Assembly (NCBI GenBank): GCA_003170575.1
Contig: PMZB01000154.1
Coordinates: 1 to 12,683 of the forward strand
Reading direction: 5' to 3'
Length of the DNA: 12,683 nt
Source: Chlamydiia bacterium
GTDB lineage: Bacteria > Chlamydiota > Chlamydiia > Chlamydiales > FEN-1388
In this document: positions 7,077 through 12,683 of the stretch, in pieces
Position numbering within the stretch: position 1 is the stretch's first letter
How the letters are laid out: each line of letters opens with the position of its first letter
Notes under the pieces: generated by a model
Databases searched by the model: none
Told to the model about the DNA's origin: nothing
What the model saw: only the letters and a program-made list of their open reading frames with translations
Translations under genes and position numbers: made by a program

Positions 7077-8564
7077 CTATTCAGGTATAAAAGAGATAAT
7101 ACAGACTGGATGATCATCGACGATGCATCCGCCCCGGAGGCGAAGTTTTTGCAGAATGCTCCCGGTTTGTTTGACTGGGGCAAGGGTGTTTGTAGCTTGG
7201 ATTGCCTCTGTAAGAACAATGTCAAGCGGAGGAAGAGGGCTCGAGGAAAATTCAAGAAGAGAGGGGGCTGTGCACCCCACCAAGACGAATCGATCGCCCT
7301 GGGAGTAGGATTTTTCAAGTACTTCCTTTTCATGAGCAAAGAGGTGGGATGTCTTACCCTCTTGGGTATGAAAAAGCAGGCCAAAGCCTTGGTAGATCCA
7401 TTGAAATGACTTTTTTGGGATGTTTACAATGAGTGCACTATATCGAAACGATATATTTTGCTTGTTTGCTTCTTCGAATAATGAATCCACAAGCTCTTTT
7501 GCAGAGGCGGCTGTTGTTTTCATGGCCTCGAGAAGCGAGTGGAGCCGGTATGTTGAGATAATCCCCTTTACACCCCGCTCATGGCCTTCGGCCATCAGAA
7601 GAAGATTTTGCTTTCCGAGAGGAATATCTCGGAAATAGAGGCTCGTAAGTTCAACGCCATAAGACGTTGTTATTCCTAGTTGGGGAAGACCTTTAGGAGC
7701 ACATTGCGTCAGAAGATTTTTTTGTGTTGATTCAAGCTCCTCAAAAAGTTCAAAAAAGTAGTCCACTCCCTGCCGATCTTTTTGGTAGGATCCTGAGTGA
7801 ATGTACTCGGAAAAGTCATGGATAAGGTCATTGATGTCTTGATATCGGTCTTCAGGCTTTGGCTGGAGTGCTTTGGCAAGTATGGGCTGTAATCCTCTCG
7901 GGGCGAGAGTAAGGATAATGCGCCCATGTGTAATTTTGCCCATCACGAGCTCATAAGCAATGATTCCGATAGAGTAAATATCCGACTGAGCAGAGCAGTT
8001 TCTCGGGCCTTTTTGCACTTCTGGGCTCATATAAATGGGTGTTCCGGCAAACCGCTGAATACCAGAGGAAGAGTCAGAAAGGACCTTGGCAATTCCAAAA
8101 TCGATGATCTTTACCTGCCCTTGGTCTGTAATCAGTATATTTTCAGGCTTTAAGTCCCCGTGAACGATGCCGAGATGGTGCAGGTGGCTGGTTGCATAGC
8201 AAACTTGAATCAGCACCTCTAGCGCCTTTTTAAGGGGTAAGGGATTGTGCCGCAGTATCTTTCTCAGAGAAGTGCCCTTGATAAGCTCCATTGCGATAAA
8301 TATGCCATTTTCCCACTCGCCATATTCGTAGAGCTTAACGATGTTAGGATGGTCGCTGGAAGCGATGATGCGGGCTTCATTGACAAACTGCTCGACAATA
8401 GCAGGATCAGAAAGAAACCGGGGTAAAAGGACCTTGACGAGAAGGTGTTCCCCTGTCTCCGGGTCTGTGGCTAAGTAAAGAACACTCATGCCCCCTTGTG
8501 CATAGAGCCCATCAATCTGGTATTTTCCTATCTTTTTTGGATATGGGGGCATGGGTTCGCTCAT
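7077..8564 (-). CDS. pkn5: Pkn5-like Ser/Thr protein kinase with C-terminal PP2C/SpoIIE-like domain
   Basis: This 495-residue protein has a eukaryotic-type kinase domain in about residues 14-255. Visible motifs are a degenerate Gly loop (AQGGMSVLYLA, 22-32), ATP-binding Lys44, helix-C Glu63, the catalytic loop HGDLKPEN (135-142, catalytic Asp137), DFG (155-157), SPE (180-182), 'SDIYSIGIIAYEL' and Arg240. All core catalytic residues are present, so an active kinase is plausible. The C-terminal half (about 290-495) resembles PP2C/SpoIIE-type phosphatases ('AEGHERG' near 325, 'GDRFVLVGCTAPS' near 423, 'DDHPVCIISF' near 484), but the first metal-binding Asp is not evident. The gene lies between sctQ (7-bp gap) and sctC, as pkn5 (CT673) does in Chlamydia. 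There the kinase has been linked to the T3SS and may be secreted (known in outline, not visible here). The kinase call is secure; the phosphatase-like fold is inference. Confidence 0.92.
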   Translation of the reverse strand: MSEPMPPYPKKIGKYQIDGLYAQGGMSVLYLATDPETGEHLLVKVLLPRFLSDPAIVEQFVNEARIIASSDHPNIVKLYEYGEWENGIFIAMELIKGTSLRKILRHNPLPLKKALEVLIQVCYATSHLHHLGIVHGDLKPENILITDQGQVKIIDFGIAKVLSDSSSGIQRFAGTPIYMSPEVQKGPRNCSAQSDIYSIGIIAYELVMGKITHGRIILTLAPRGLQPILAKALQPKPEDRYQDINDLIHDFSEYIHSGSYQKDRQGVDYFFELFEELESTQKNLLTQCAPKGLPQLGITTSYGVELTSLYFRDIPLGKQNLLLMAEGHERGVKGIISTYRLHSLLEAMKTTAASAKELVDSLFEEANKQNISFRYSALIVNIPKKSFQWIYQGFGLLFHTQEGKTSHLFAHEKEVLEKSYSQGDRFVLVGCTAPSLLEFSSSPLPPLDIVLTEAIQATNTLAPVKQTGSILQKLRLRGGCIVDDHPVCIISFIPE

Positions 8565-8571
8565 TCACGAC

Positions 8572-9870
8572 CTATTGCTCTAACGCTATTTCTTGGAGGC
8601 GCACCCCAACATTTTCCCCTATGAGGATAAGCTCCCCTTGGGCAATAACTCGCCCATTGACGACGAGAGAAACGCCATTTTCTGGGCGAATATCAAGGTC
8701 TAACATGTTGCCTGGCTGAAGGGCTGCTAGCTCTCCCATTGTCATATTGAGCTCAGCTAACTGAACTACTACAGGAAGGGGAATGTCTTGAAGTTTGAGC
8801 GGCTTTTTTGTCACCACTGTGGCTTTTTTGCTCACTTCACTGACTTCTTTTTCGGTCATGGGAGGAAGTCCTTCCTCTTTTTCTTCCTCTTCCTCTTCCT
8901 TAAAAGGGTCCTCTTCCTGCGGATTTTCACCTGGAGCAGCTTCTTCAACAGGTGGATCCTCGCTGATATCTGGTAAAGGTTCTTGGCTTGCCATAGACAT
9001 TTCTCCGAGTGGTATAAACGCTTCATGCTGGAGGGGCATCTCAAGGATTTTTATCCCGCCATCTTTAAGTTTTGCACGAAAAAGGGGTTTTCCCCCATGT
9101 GTCAAGAAGACTCGTGATTTGTCGGATCCAGGAATCACGAAAGGATGATCGATAAGAAGAACGTCTCCTACCCCAAAGTCAAGAAGCTCTTTTGGTAAAA
9201 GGAATGTCCTTCCTGCCTCCACAGCTATGGGAAAGGTAACGTTTTGTATAACAGGTTCTTTTGATTCAGGAGCTTTAAATGCTCTCCAGCTTTCGAGAAA
9301 TTCACCTGACAGAAAAAGCCGCACCAGACCCTTCTGCCCGGCAATTGTGATGTCAATGTCGAGTGCAAAATATCCTTCCTCAGTTAGCTCAAGATGGGGT
9401 GTCAGGTGGGGGGAGAGGGTTTTAAGCGGTTCAACTGATTGCGCAGCAGCGCACACTTCCAGCTGAAAGAACAGCCAAAACTGGTCAAGGAAAGTCTCAC
9501 TTTCTTTTAAAAGCTGCTCAGTAGATACGTGAAGAGACTGTTTCATCAACAGCTCTATATCTGATCTGCTGATTGCGATTGTACACATTCCGCTGACATT
9601 AGGCAGAGAAAAGGCAACTGGTAAAATTGGCTCAACAAGCCCATCATACAAGTCTTTTTTGTCGCGCCACTTCCTTTCTCTTGGAGACAAAGTAATCTCT
9701 ACCCCAAAGAGCTTTGATACTGCTTCTCCAAACGGTTCCCATGGAAATGAAAAAGTTGGATCTAACAAGGGCCTGTTGTCGAGTGCAAAAAGCTTTGGAG
9801 AATAACTTCTCAGTACTGACATGAGGCTAAGGGGCTTGGCCTTTATCGGCACAATTTCTTCTTTGTCCAT
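8572..9870 (-). CDS. sctQ: Type III secretion cytoplasmic ring protein SctQ (FliM/FliN-like, CdsQ)
   Basis: This 432-residue SctQ protein forms the cytoplasmic sorting platform (C-ring) of the injectisome. The C-terminal SpoA/FliN domain is clear (about 360-432: 'IPLPVVVQLAELNMTMGEL', 'LQPGNMLDLDI', 'VSLVVNGRVIAQGELI', 'GVRLQEI'). A weaker N-terminal region (1-290) includes a probable first SpoA-like domain at about 210-282 ('DFGVGDVLLIDHPFV'). The two are joined by a very acidic linker (about 296-335). This is a typical two-SpoA arrangement. The start (ATG 9870) has only a weak ribosome site (AGG, 6 nt before). It is the first gene of the T3SS block in this window; its usual upstream T3SS neighbours are absent. 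An internal start producing a C-terminal product looks possible. Confidence 0.94.
   Translation of the reverse strand: MDKEEIVPIKAKPLSLMSVLRSYSPKLFALDNRPLLDPTFSFPWEPFGEAVSKLFGVEITLSPRERKWRDKKDLYDGLVEPILPVAFSLPNVSGMCTIAISRSDIELLMKQSLHVSTEQLLKESETFLDQFWLFFQLEVCAAAQSVEPLKTLSPHLTPHLELTEEGYFALDIDITIAGQKGLVRLFLSGEFLESWRAFKAPESKEPVIQNVTFPIAVEAGRTFLLPKELLDFGVGDVLLIDHPFVIPGSDKSRVFLTHGGKPLFRAKLKDGGIKILEMPLQHEAFIPLGEMSMASQEPLPDISEDPPVEEAAPGENPQEEDPFKEEEEEEKEEGLPPMTEKEVSEVSKKATVVTKKPLKLQDIPLPVVVQLAELNMTMGELAALQPGNMLDLDIRPENGVSLVVNGRVIAQGELILIGENVGVRLQEIALEQ
8871..8910. repeat. Simple CTTCCT-type microsatellite tract in sctQ
   Basis: About 40 bp of repeated CTTCCTCTT units on the plus strand encode the run of glutamates in the SctQ linker (about residues 324-333). 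It may slip during replication and vary the linker length. In-frame changes would be tolerated; others would cut off the C-terminal SpoA domain. Confidence 0.6.
8992..9006 (-). promoter_or_regulatory. Possible internal ribosome site and start codon for a C-terminal SctQ product
   Basis: Inside sctQ, GGAG (9006-9003) stands 8 nt before an in-frame ATG (8994-8992, Met293). A second in-frame ATG at 9000 is too close to the ribosome site. Starting here would give about 140 residues: the acidic linker plus the whole C-terminal SpoA domain. In Yersinia, Salmonella and Shigella SctQ proteins, an internally started C-terminal product is known. Its presence here is inference. Met338 (8859) is a second, weaker candidate, with a GGAAGG about 10 nt upstream but within a small palindrome. 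Confidence 0.45.
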
Positions 9871-10068
9871 GAACTGCCTGACGCTTCACAAAATGTGGTT
9901 CTTTTTTCCTAGTGATAGCACATCAAAAGAGATATATGCCAGAAAGTTCAGATGTTACCGACATAGGGGTTCTGAAAAACCACCACAAAAGCAACATGGC
10001 TTTTGAGGTGATTTGAGTATAAATGAGGGTCGCGTTACACAGAAGAATTGACATTATGTTCACTATAA
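9871..10068. other. Gene-free stretch upstream of sctQ
   Basis: No convincing ORF occurs on either strand. The stretch holds the terminator-like hairpin at 9981-10010. Sequence between 9871 and 9980 presumably carries the sctQ promoter on the minus strand, but I see no good -35/-10 pair; chlamydial promoters are often weak matches. In Chlamydia sctQ abuts other T3SS genes, so this gap marks a break in that synteny. Confidence 0.6.
9975..10010 (-). terminator. Rho-independent terminator, minus strand, pointing toward sctQ
   Basis: A 12-bp stem (CACCTCAAAAGC / GCTTTTGTGGTG read on the minus strand, one U-U mismatch) with a 6-nt loop is followed by GTTTTT. On the plus strand there is no T-run after the stem, so it acts on minus-strand transcripts. 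It lies 105 bp upstream of sctQ and would insulate it from transcription coming from the right. No intact minus-strand gene now lies next to it, so it is probably the terminator of a lost or displaced neighbour. Confidence 0.65.
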
Positions 10069-10076
10069 TGTACACT
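10048..10076 (+). promoter_or_regulatory. Candidate sigma-70 promoter overlapping an inverted repeat
   Basis: A perfect -35 (TTGACA, 10048-10053) is followed after 17 bp by TACACT (10071-10076). The inverted repeat ACATTAT-GTTCACT-ATAATGT (10051-10071, 7-bp perfect arms) covers the spacer. This is a plausible autoregulated promoter for the antitoxin gene about 140 bp downstream. It partly overlaps or abuts what may be degraded toxin coding sequence, so it could be fortuitous or newly arisen. Confidence 0.4.
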
Positions 10077-10230
10077 AAAAGTATATGAGATAGAGAGCAT
10101 ATCCCATGAACCAAAGTTAATCATATAGTTAGGAGGAGGCGACAAAGCCTCTCAGGAGAGAGATATCAAGCGTTGTACTATGTATTGGCGCTTATATAAG
10201 GAGGAAATAGCTAATGAAAAAAAAACGTAA
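10069..10230 (+). pseudogene. Remnant of RelE/HigB-type toxin (HI1419-like), C-terminal end with in-frame stop
   Basis: This frame has no valid ORF, but its 3' end (10129-10230) reads LGGGDKASQERDIKRCTMYW and then RLYKEE. This matches the conserved C-terminus of the RelE/HigB-like killer proteins that pair with HI1420 antitoxins (pattern LLxGGDKssQxxDIxxAxxyW). Just before it, 'KVYEIESISHEPKLII' looks like the preceding strand of the same toxin, but a TAG (10126-10128) interrupts it, and a TAA lies at 10066-10068. The N-terminal half, about 60 residues, is not recognisable upstream. The remnant overlaps the antitoxin start by 17 bp, as expected for the original operon. The toxin is therefore dead. 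The right end is confident; the left edge is uncertain. Confidence 0.75.
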
Positions 10231-10540
10231 ATTCACTGATGTACTTGATGCAATGCTTCGTGATGAGCAGTTTGCCGCTGATTTTCTTTCTCAAGCTTTA
10301 GAGGAAGAAGATTTTGCCACTTTTTTGCTGTCCATGAAAGATGTCATCCGAGTGCACGGGACTGCAAAATCGATAGCAGAAAAAGCACATATAAGTAGAA
10401 CGACTTTATACAAAATGTGTACAGCAAATGCTAATCCAGAACTCAAAACTATACTTTCCTTACTTCACACACTCGGTTATGAACTTCGCGTAACCAGGCG
10501 AGATCCTCCCTCCGGGTCAAATGTATGTGCATTCGCATAA
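10214..10540 (+). CDS. HI1420-type antitoxin (addiction-module antidote, Cro/CI-like HTH)
   Basis: This 108-residue DNA-binding antitoxin belongs to the family that neutralises RelE/HigB-like toxins and represses its own operon. Typical blocks are 'DEQFAADFLSQALEEEDFA' (17-35), 'SMKDVIRVHGTAKSIAEKA' (40-58), the recognition helix 'HISRTTLYKM' (59-68) and 'NANPELKTILSLLHTLGY' (72-89). The ATG has a strong ribosome site, AAGGAGG, 9 nt upstream. It appears intact, but its toxin partner upstream is only a remnant, so it is an orphan antitoxin. The last 15 residues (from about 94) extend past the usual end and may be read-through into neighbouring sequence. It could now serve as a plain repressor or protect against related toxins elsewhere. 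Confidence 0.88.
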   Translation: MKKKRKFTDVLDAMLRDEQFAADFLSQALEEEDFATFLLSMKDVIRVHGTAKSIAEKAHISRTTLYKMCTANANPELKTILSLLHTLGYELRVTRRDPPSGSNVCAFA

Positions 10541-10937
10541 TCAAGGTTTACAGGCAGTATGATCAGTGTTGTAGATATCAGAGAAGAAGGTTTGATAGGC
10601 AAGATGTTTCTCCCTGATGTTGCAGGGCCTCGTCGTGAAATTGCTTCCGTTGTAGCTGTGGTACCCAGTTGTGTAACGTATGGAGGGGTGCCCAACGAAA
10701 AAGAGGCTTCCTGGACTTTGGGTGGAAAGCCTTTTCCAATTGCTCCAAGCCCAACCAAACAGGAAGTTCTTAAGCAGTTGGAAACAAAAGAAAGTGTGAA
10801 TCTAGCGGAGATATTTTTAGAAAAAACGAAAGATCGATCAGCCTTTGAGAAAGCCTTCATCAAAGTGGAAAATATTCGGTGCCCTGTTCTTCTCATCTCA
10901 GGAAAAGATGACAAAATGTGGCCTTCAGCTCTTTATT
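10541..10937 (+). pseudogene. Acyl-CoA thioesterase / BAAT-family hydrolase, truncated and internally deleted
   Basis: The first part of this reading frame (ATG at 10559) resembles the region 'VREGxLxGxLFLPxGxGP' near the start of the hydrolase domain in BAAT/ACOT-type enzymes ('VVDIREEGLIGKMFLPDVAG'). It then jumps, at about 10637-10646, straight to the late part of the same domain: 'ASVVAVVPSCVTYGGVP', 'LGGKPFPIAPSP', 'IRCPVLLISGKDDKMWPS'. The missing middle (about 100 residues) would carry the nucleophile elbow; the catalytic-acid region (DD at 117-118) remains. After 'WPSALY' (about 10936) homology stops, so the C-terminal His is also gone. The frame stays open to 11059 only because it runs through the antisense of the AbiEii fragment. 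The usual N-terminal thioesterase sandwich domain is absent. Clearly non-functional. Confidence 0.78.
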
Positions 10938-11221
10938 TGGTGAATCATTTCGTTCAAGGGCTCTTTTGTGTTCTTCATTCGTTTGAAGTAAGTAAAGTCC
11001 ATGTCTTTTGTAGCACGGGCATTGGCAATACGCAATTCCATAGCATAGCCTCCTTTTAAGAAAAAGGAAGAAGGCTCTTGGGTTATAATCCTTGCCAACA
11101 ATCGGTCGAAGGCAACCTTACGTCGAAGGCGCTGTATGCTTTCTCCAGTTTTGCCAGAATGTGTTTGAAGATTTGTTTCTAGACATTTAAGAAACTCAGC
11201 AGGCTTAAGAATTGTGCTCAT
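10925..11221 (-). pseudogene. AbiEii-type nucleotidyltransferase toxin, N-terminal fragment
   Basis: The fragment has 98 residues, where AbiEii (DUF1814) toxins are usually about 250-300. It keeps the N-terminal helix region ('RLRRKVAFDRLLARI', 31-45) and the nucleotidyltransferase core start 'FLKGGYAMELRIANARATKD' with Asp73/Asp75 (DMD), which fits the family pattern GGxALExR...R.TkDiD. Everything after about residue 90, including the rest of the catalytic core, is missing. The TGA stop lies at the point where the convergent hydrolase pseudogene also breaks off. The ATG (11221) overlaps the end of the AbiEi-protease gene by 17 bp, as in AbiE operons, with no clear ribosome site, so translation would be coupled. 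Known AbiEii proteins are GTP-binding nucleotidyltransferase toxins that modify tRNA or block growth. This fragment is probably inactive. Confidence 0.82.
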
Positions 11222-12620
11222 AAGTGCGCTCTAAAGTTGAGAGTACTGAAAGAATAGACTGGGGCCCGTGAAAGTAAACGTCTCCTGATCCAGGCGAGGA
11301 GTCATAGCCCATCATATCTTGTGCAATTGCAATGCCTACGAGGATAGGGGTATTGTTTGTGAACTTCCAAAGTCCTGCACCACTAAGGCCTTGAAAGGAA
11401 GAAATGCTCTTTCTTCGTAAATTTCTTATTTCATATGTATGATTGCTCACTGGGCATATGATGTAATCAACATCAGGCATTTGGCGATAATTTGATGCAA
11501 CAAATCCATATGGCCCTATCTGCAATTGGCATGTCTTAGGATCTTCCGAATAAATTGGTTCAATGCCTCCCATCGAAATGAAAGCATCTTTCAGTGAAAA
11601 ACCTTGTGACTCTTCTGGTATTTTATAAAAATCTTTGTAAAGTCTCAGCATGTCAATGATTGTTTGCGTTGGAATGATGATAGCCAAATCCTTTGGCTGC
11701 TGGGTAAGAATATTATCCAGCATTCCCTCATCAAAACCCGGATCCCACTCAATCACAGAGAAATTTTTGACTGAATGAGGGGGATACTCTCTTCGGATGT
11801 TGTCGAACCGGAGAAGCATGGCCATAGACTTTGCTTTTTTAAGTGCACGTCCTACATGTGCTGCGGTCAGTAGGAAGCATTGTGATTTATGCTGACACAA
11901 AACCGCTGTGCCCAATCCCTTCCCATCTATAGAGAGACCAATCGTATATGGTTCGATCATTCGCCCATACTCTGTCAATTGTTCATTCGCTCGGGTCCAC
12001 ACATCATCTATTGCCTTAGCCACAATTTCACGTATTTCCTTACTGTCAGTGTATTTCTGAAGTTTTTCCATCTCCTGAAAAGTTGCGAGGCCTTTAATCA
12101 AAGATTTCTTGATTGCAAGATCAAGAATGGCGGATTCAATGTGTTCAATTTGAGTCGTTCCTTCTCGAATTACATCGGCTAGTGTTCGAAGGGGTGTAGT
12201 AACAGAGTATCCTTGCCGCCTCTCTATGTCAGGTTGAACAATTGGGTCAACAAAGTGTAAACAGAGGACGTTAGGGATTTTCGTTCCTTTCCTGAAGTTT
12301 TTAGGCACAGACATATGTAGTTTGACAGGAGCCACATCACTCAATTCATGTATATCAAGAGCAGTCTTGTGCGAAAAAATTCCTTGCGGGTTGCCTCGCT
12401 TGTCAGCACTCCAGAGTGACCAAAGAGCAAGTTCAGAGCGTGGGTTGAATGGATAATTTGAAAGCCGATAAATACCTCTAATTGGCTCTCTAGTCCATTT
12501 CCTCGACTCTATTTTACGGTGAAAATTAGAGCGGGAAAAGCCACATGCTTCTGCTTGTCGGCTTGTAAAATATCCCTGTTGGGCCTCGGCGATTTGAAGC
12601 AGCCTGCTTTCTTTGTCCAT
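11205..12620 (-). CDS. AbiEi-type antitoxin fused to a trypsin-like serine protease domain
   Basis: This 471-residue protein has two parts. Residues 1-205 are an AbiEi antitoxin: an N-terminal winged helix (about 1-55, 'AEAQQGYFTSRQAEACGFSR', 'RGIYRLSNYP') and the AbiEi C-terminal domain (about 75-205, 'FSHKTALDIHELSDV', 'TTPLRTLADVI'). Normal AbiEi ends near residue 200-210. Residues 222-470 resemble chymotrypsin-fold proteases: 'GKGLGTAVL' as the first strands, 'LLTAAHVG' with His255, 'QPKDLAIIIP' with Asp311, and 'FQGLSGAGLWKF' with Ser413. The triad order and spacing fit the S1 family. There is no signal peptide, so the protease is cytoplasmic. The start ATG (12620) has no ribosome site and follows an inverted repeat closely, suggesting a leaderless or very short leader. 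The AbiEii partner downstream is truncated. AbiEi homology is confident. The protease call rests on motifs I read by eye. Confidence 0.86.
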   Translation of the reverse strand: MDKESRLLQIAEAQQGYFTSRQAEACGFSRSNFHRKIESRKWTREPIRGIYRLSNYPFNPRSELALWSLWSADKRGNPQGIFSHKTALDIHELSDVAPVKLHMSVPKNFRKGTKIPNVLCLHFVDPIVQPDIERRQGYSVTTPLRTLADVIREGTTQIEHIESAILDLAIKKSLIKGLATFQEMEKLQKYTDSKEIREIVAKAIDDVWTRANEQLTEYGRMIEPYTIGLSIDGKGLGTAVLCQHKSQCFLLTAAHVGRALKKAKSMAMLLRFDNIRREYPPHSVKNFSVIEWDPGFDEGMLDNILTQQPKDLAIIIPTQTIIDMLRLYKDFYKIPEESQGFSLKDAFISMGGIEPIYSEDPKTCQLQIGPYGFVASNYRQMPDVDYIICPVSNHTYEIRNLRRKSISSFQGLSGAGLWKFTNNTPILVGIAIAQDMMGYDSSPGSGDVYFHGPQSILSVLSTLERTYEHNS

Positions 12621-12626
12621 ACATGA

Positions 12627-12647
12627 ATGTTATCAAAATGATAACAT
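12627..12647. promoter_or_regulatory. Perfect inverted repeat, candidate operator of the AbiEi-protease gene
   Basis: ATGTTATCA-AAA-TGATAACAT has 9-bp perfect arms and a 3-bp centre, and ends 7 bp before the ATG of the AbiEi-protease gene. On the minus strand it contains TATCAT, a good -10, with TTGATT about 15 bp upstream as a possible -35. Characterised AbiEi proteins bind inverted repeats in their promoters and repress the operon. This site is therefore a good candidate for binding by the N-terminal winged helix. The placement is seen directly; the role is inferred. Confidence 0.68.
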
Positions 12648-12683
12648 ATATGCAAGAAAATCAATTTTTTGCACAAAAGTTAT

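Noticed and set aside
9923..10114. Minus-strand ORF of 63 codons in the gap upstream of sctQ
   Set aside because: Hydrophobic, no ribosome site, no family resemblance; it overlaps the terminator hairpin and the toxin remnant.
10559..11059. A 166-residue plus-strand ORF taken as one hypothetical protein
   Set aside because: Its first 126 codons are hydrolase remnants, and the last 40 are the antisense of the AbiEii fragment; it is a chance chimera, so I call only the remnant.
1..12683. CRISPR arrays, tRNA or rRNA genes, insertion sequences, integrase
   Set aside because: I looked for regularly spaced repeats, cloverleaf-like segments and transposase or integrase motifs and saw none.

Overview
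The window most likely comes from a member of the Chlamydiae, probably an environmental or 'Chlamydia-like' lineage rather than the genus Chlamydia. The main evidence is the block sctQ - Ser/Thr kinase - sctC, the same order as CT672-CT673-CT674 (cdsQ-pkn5-cdsC) of Chlamydia trachomatis. The moderate GC content and the surrounding toxin-antitoxin and phage-defence-like genes fit an environmental chlamydia. The species cannot be named from sequence alone.

Layout: 1-9870 is one long run of tightly packed minus-strand genes. Read in the direction of transcription they are: sctQ (C-ring protein), a Pkn5-like kinase with a C-terminal phosphatase-like domain, sctC (outer-membrane secretin), a lipoprotein with helical repeats and a glycine-rich membrane tail, an exported YidD-like protein, and a tripartite RND efflux system. 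That system is a TolC-like outer-membrane factor, a lipoprotein HlyD-type adaptor and the N-terminal part of an RND pump cut by the window edge. The lipoprotein and YidD-like genes overlap by 7 bp. The efflux genes are linked by two ATGA overlaps. The first part therefore encodes a type III secretion sub-operon followed by a drug or metabolite exporter.

9871-10068 has no gene. It holds a good hairpin-plus-T-run terminator pointing at sctQ, although no intact minus-strand gene now lies just upstream of it. In C. trachomatis sctQ is preceded by other T3SS genes, so the cluster appears broken here.

10069-12683 is an accessory region made largely of debris. It holds (i) the C-terminal remnant of a RelE/HigB-type (HI1419-like) toxin with an in-frame stop, directly overlapping an intact HI1420-type antitoxin gene; (ii) a doubly truncated acyl-CoA thioesterase/BAAT-family hydrolase pseudogene; and (iii) a convergent AbiE-type module. 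The AbiEii nucleotidyltransferase toxin is cut off at the same point as the hydrolase. Its partner is an unusual 471-residue protein: an AbiEi antitoxin (winged helix plus C-terminal domain) fused to a trypsin-like serine protease with a recognisable His-Asp-Ser triad. A 9-bp perfect inverted repeat sits just before this gene and is a good candidate for its autoregulatory operator. This AbiEi-protease fusion is the most novel-looking element in the window.
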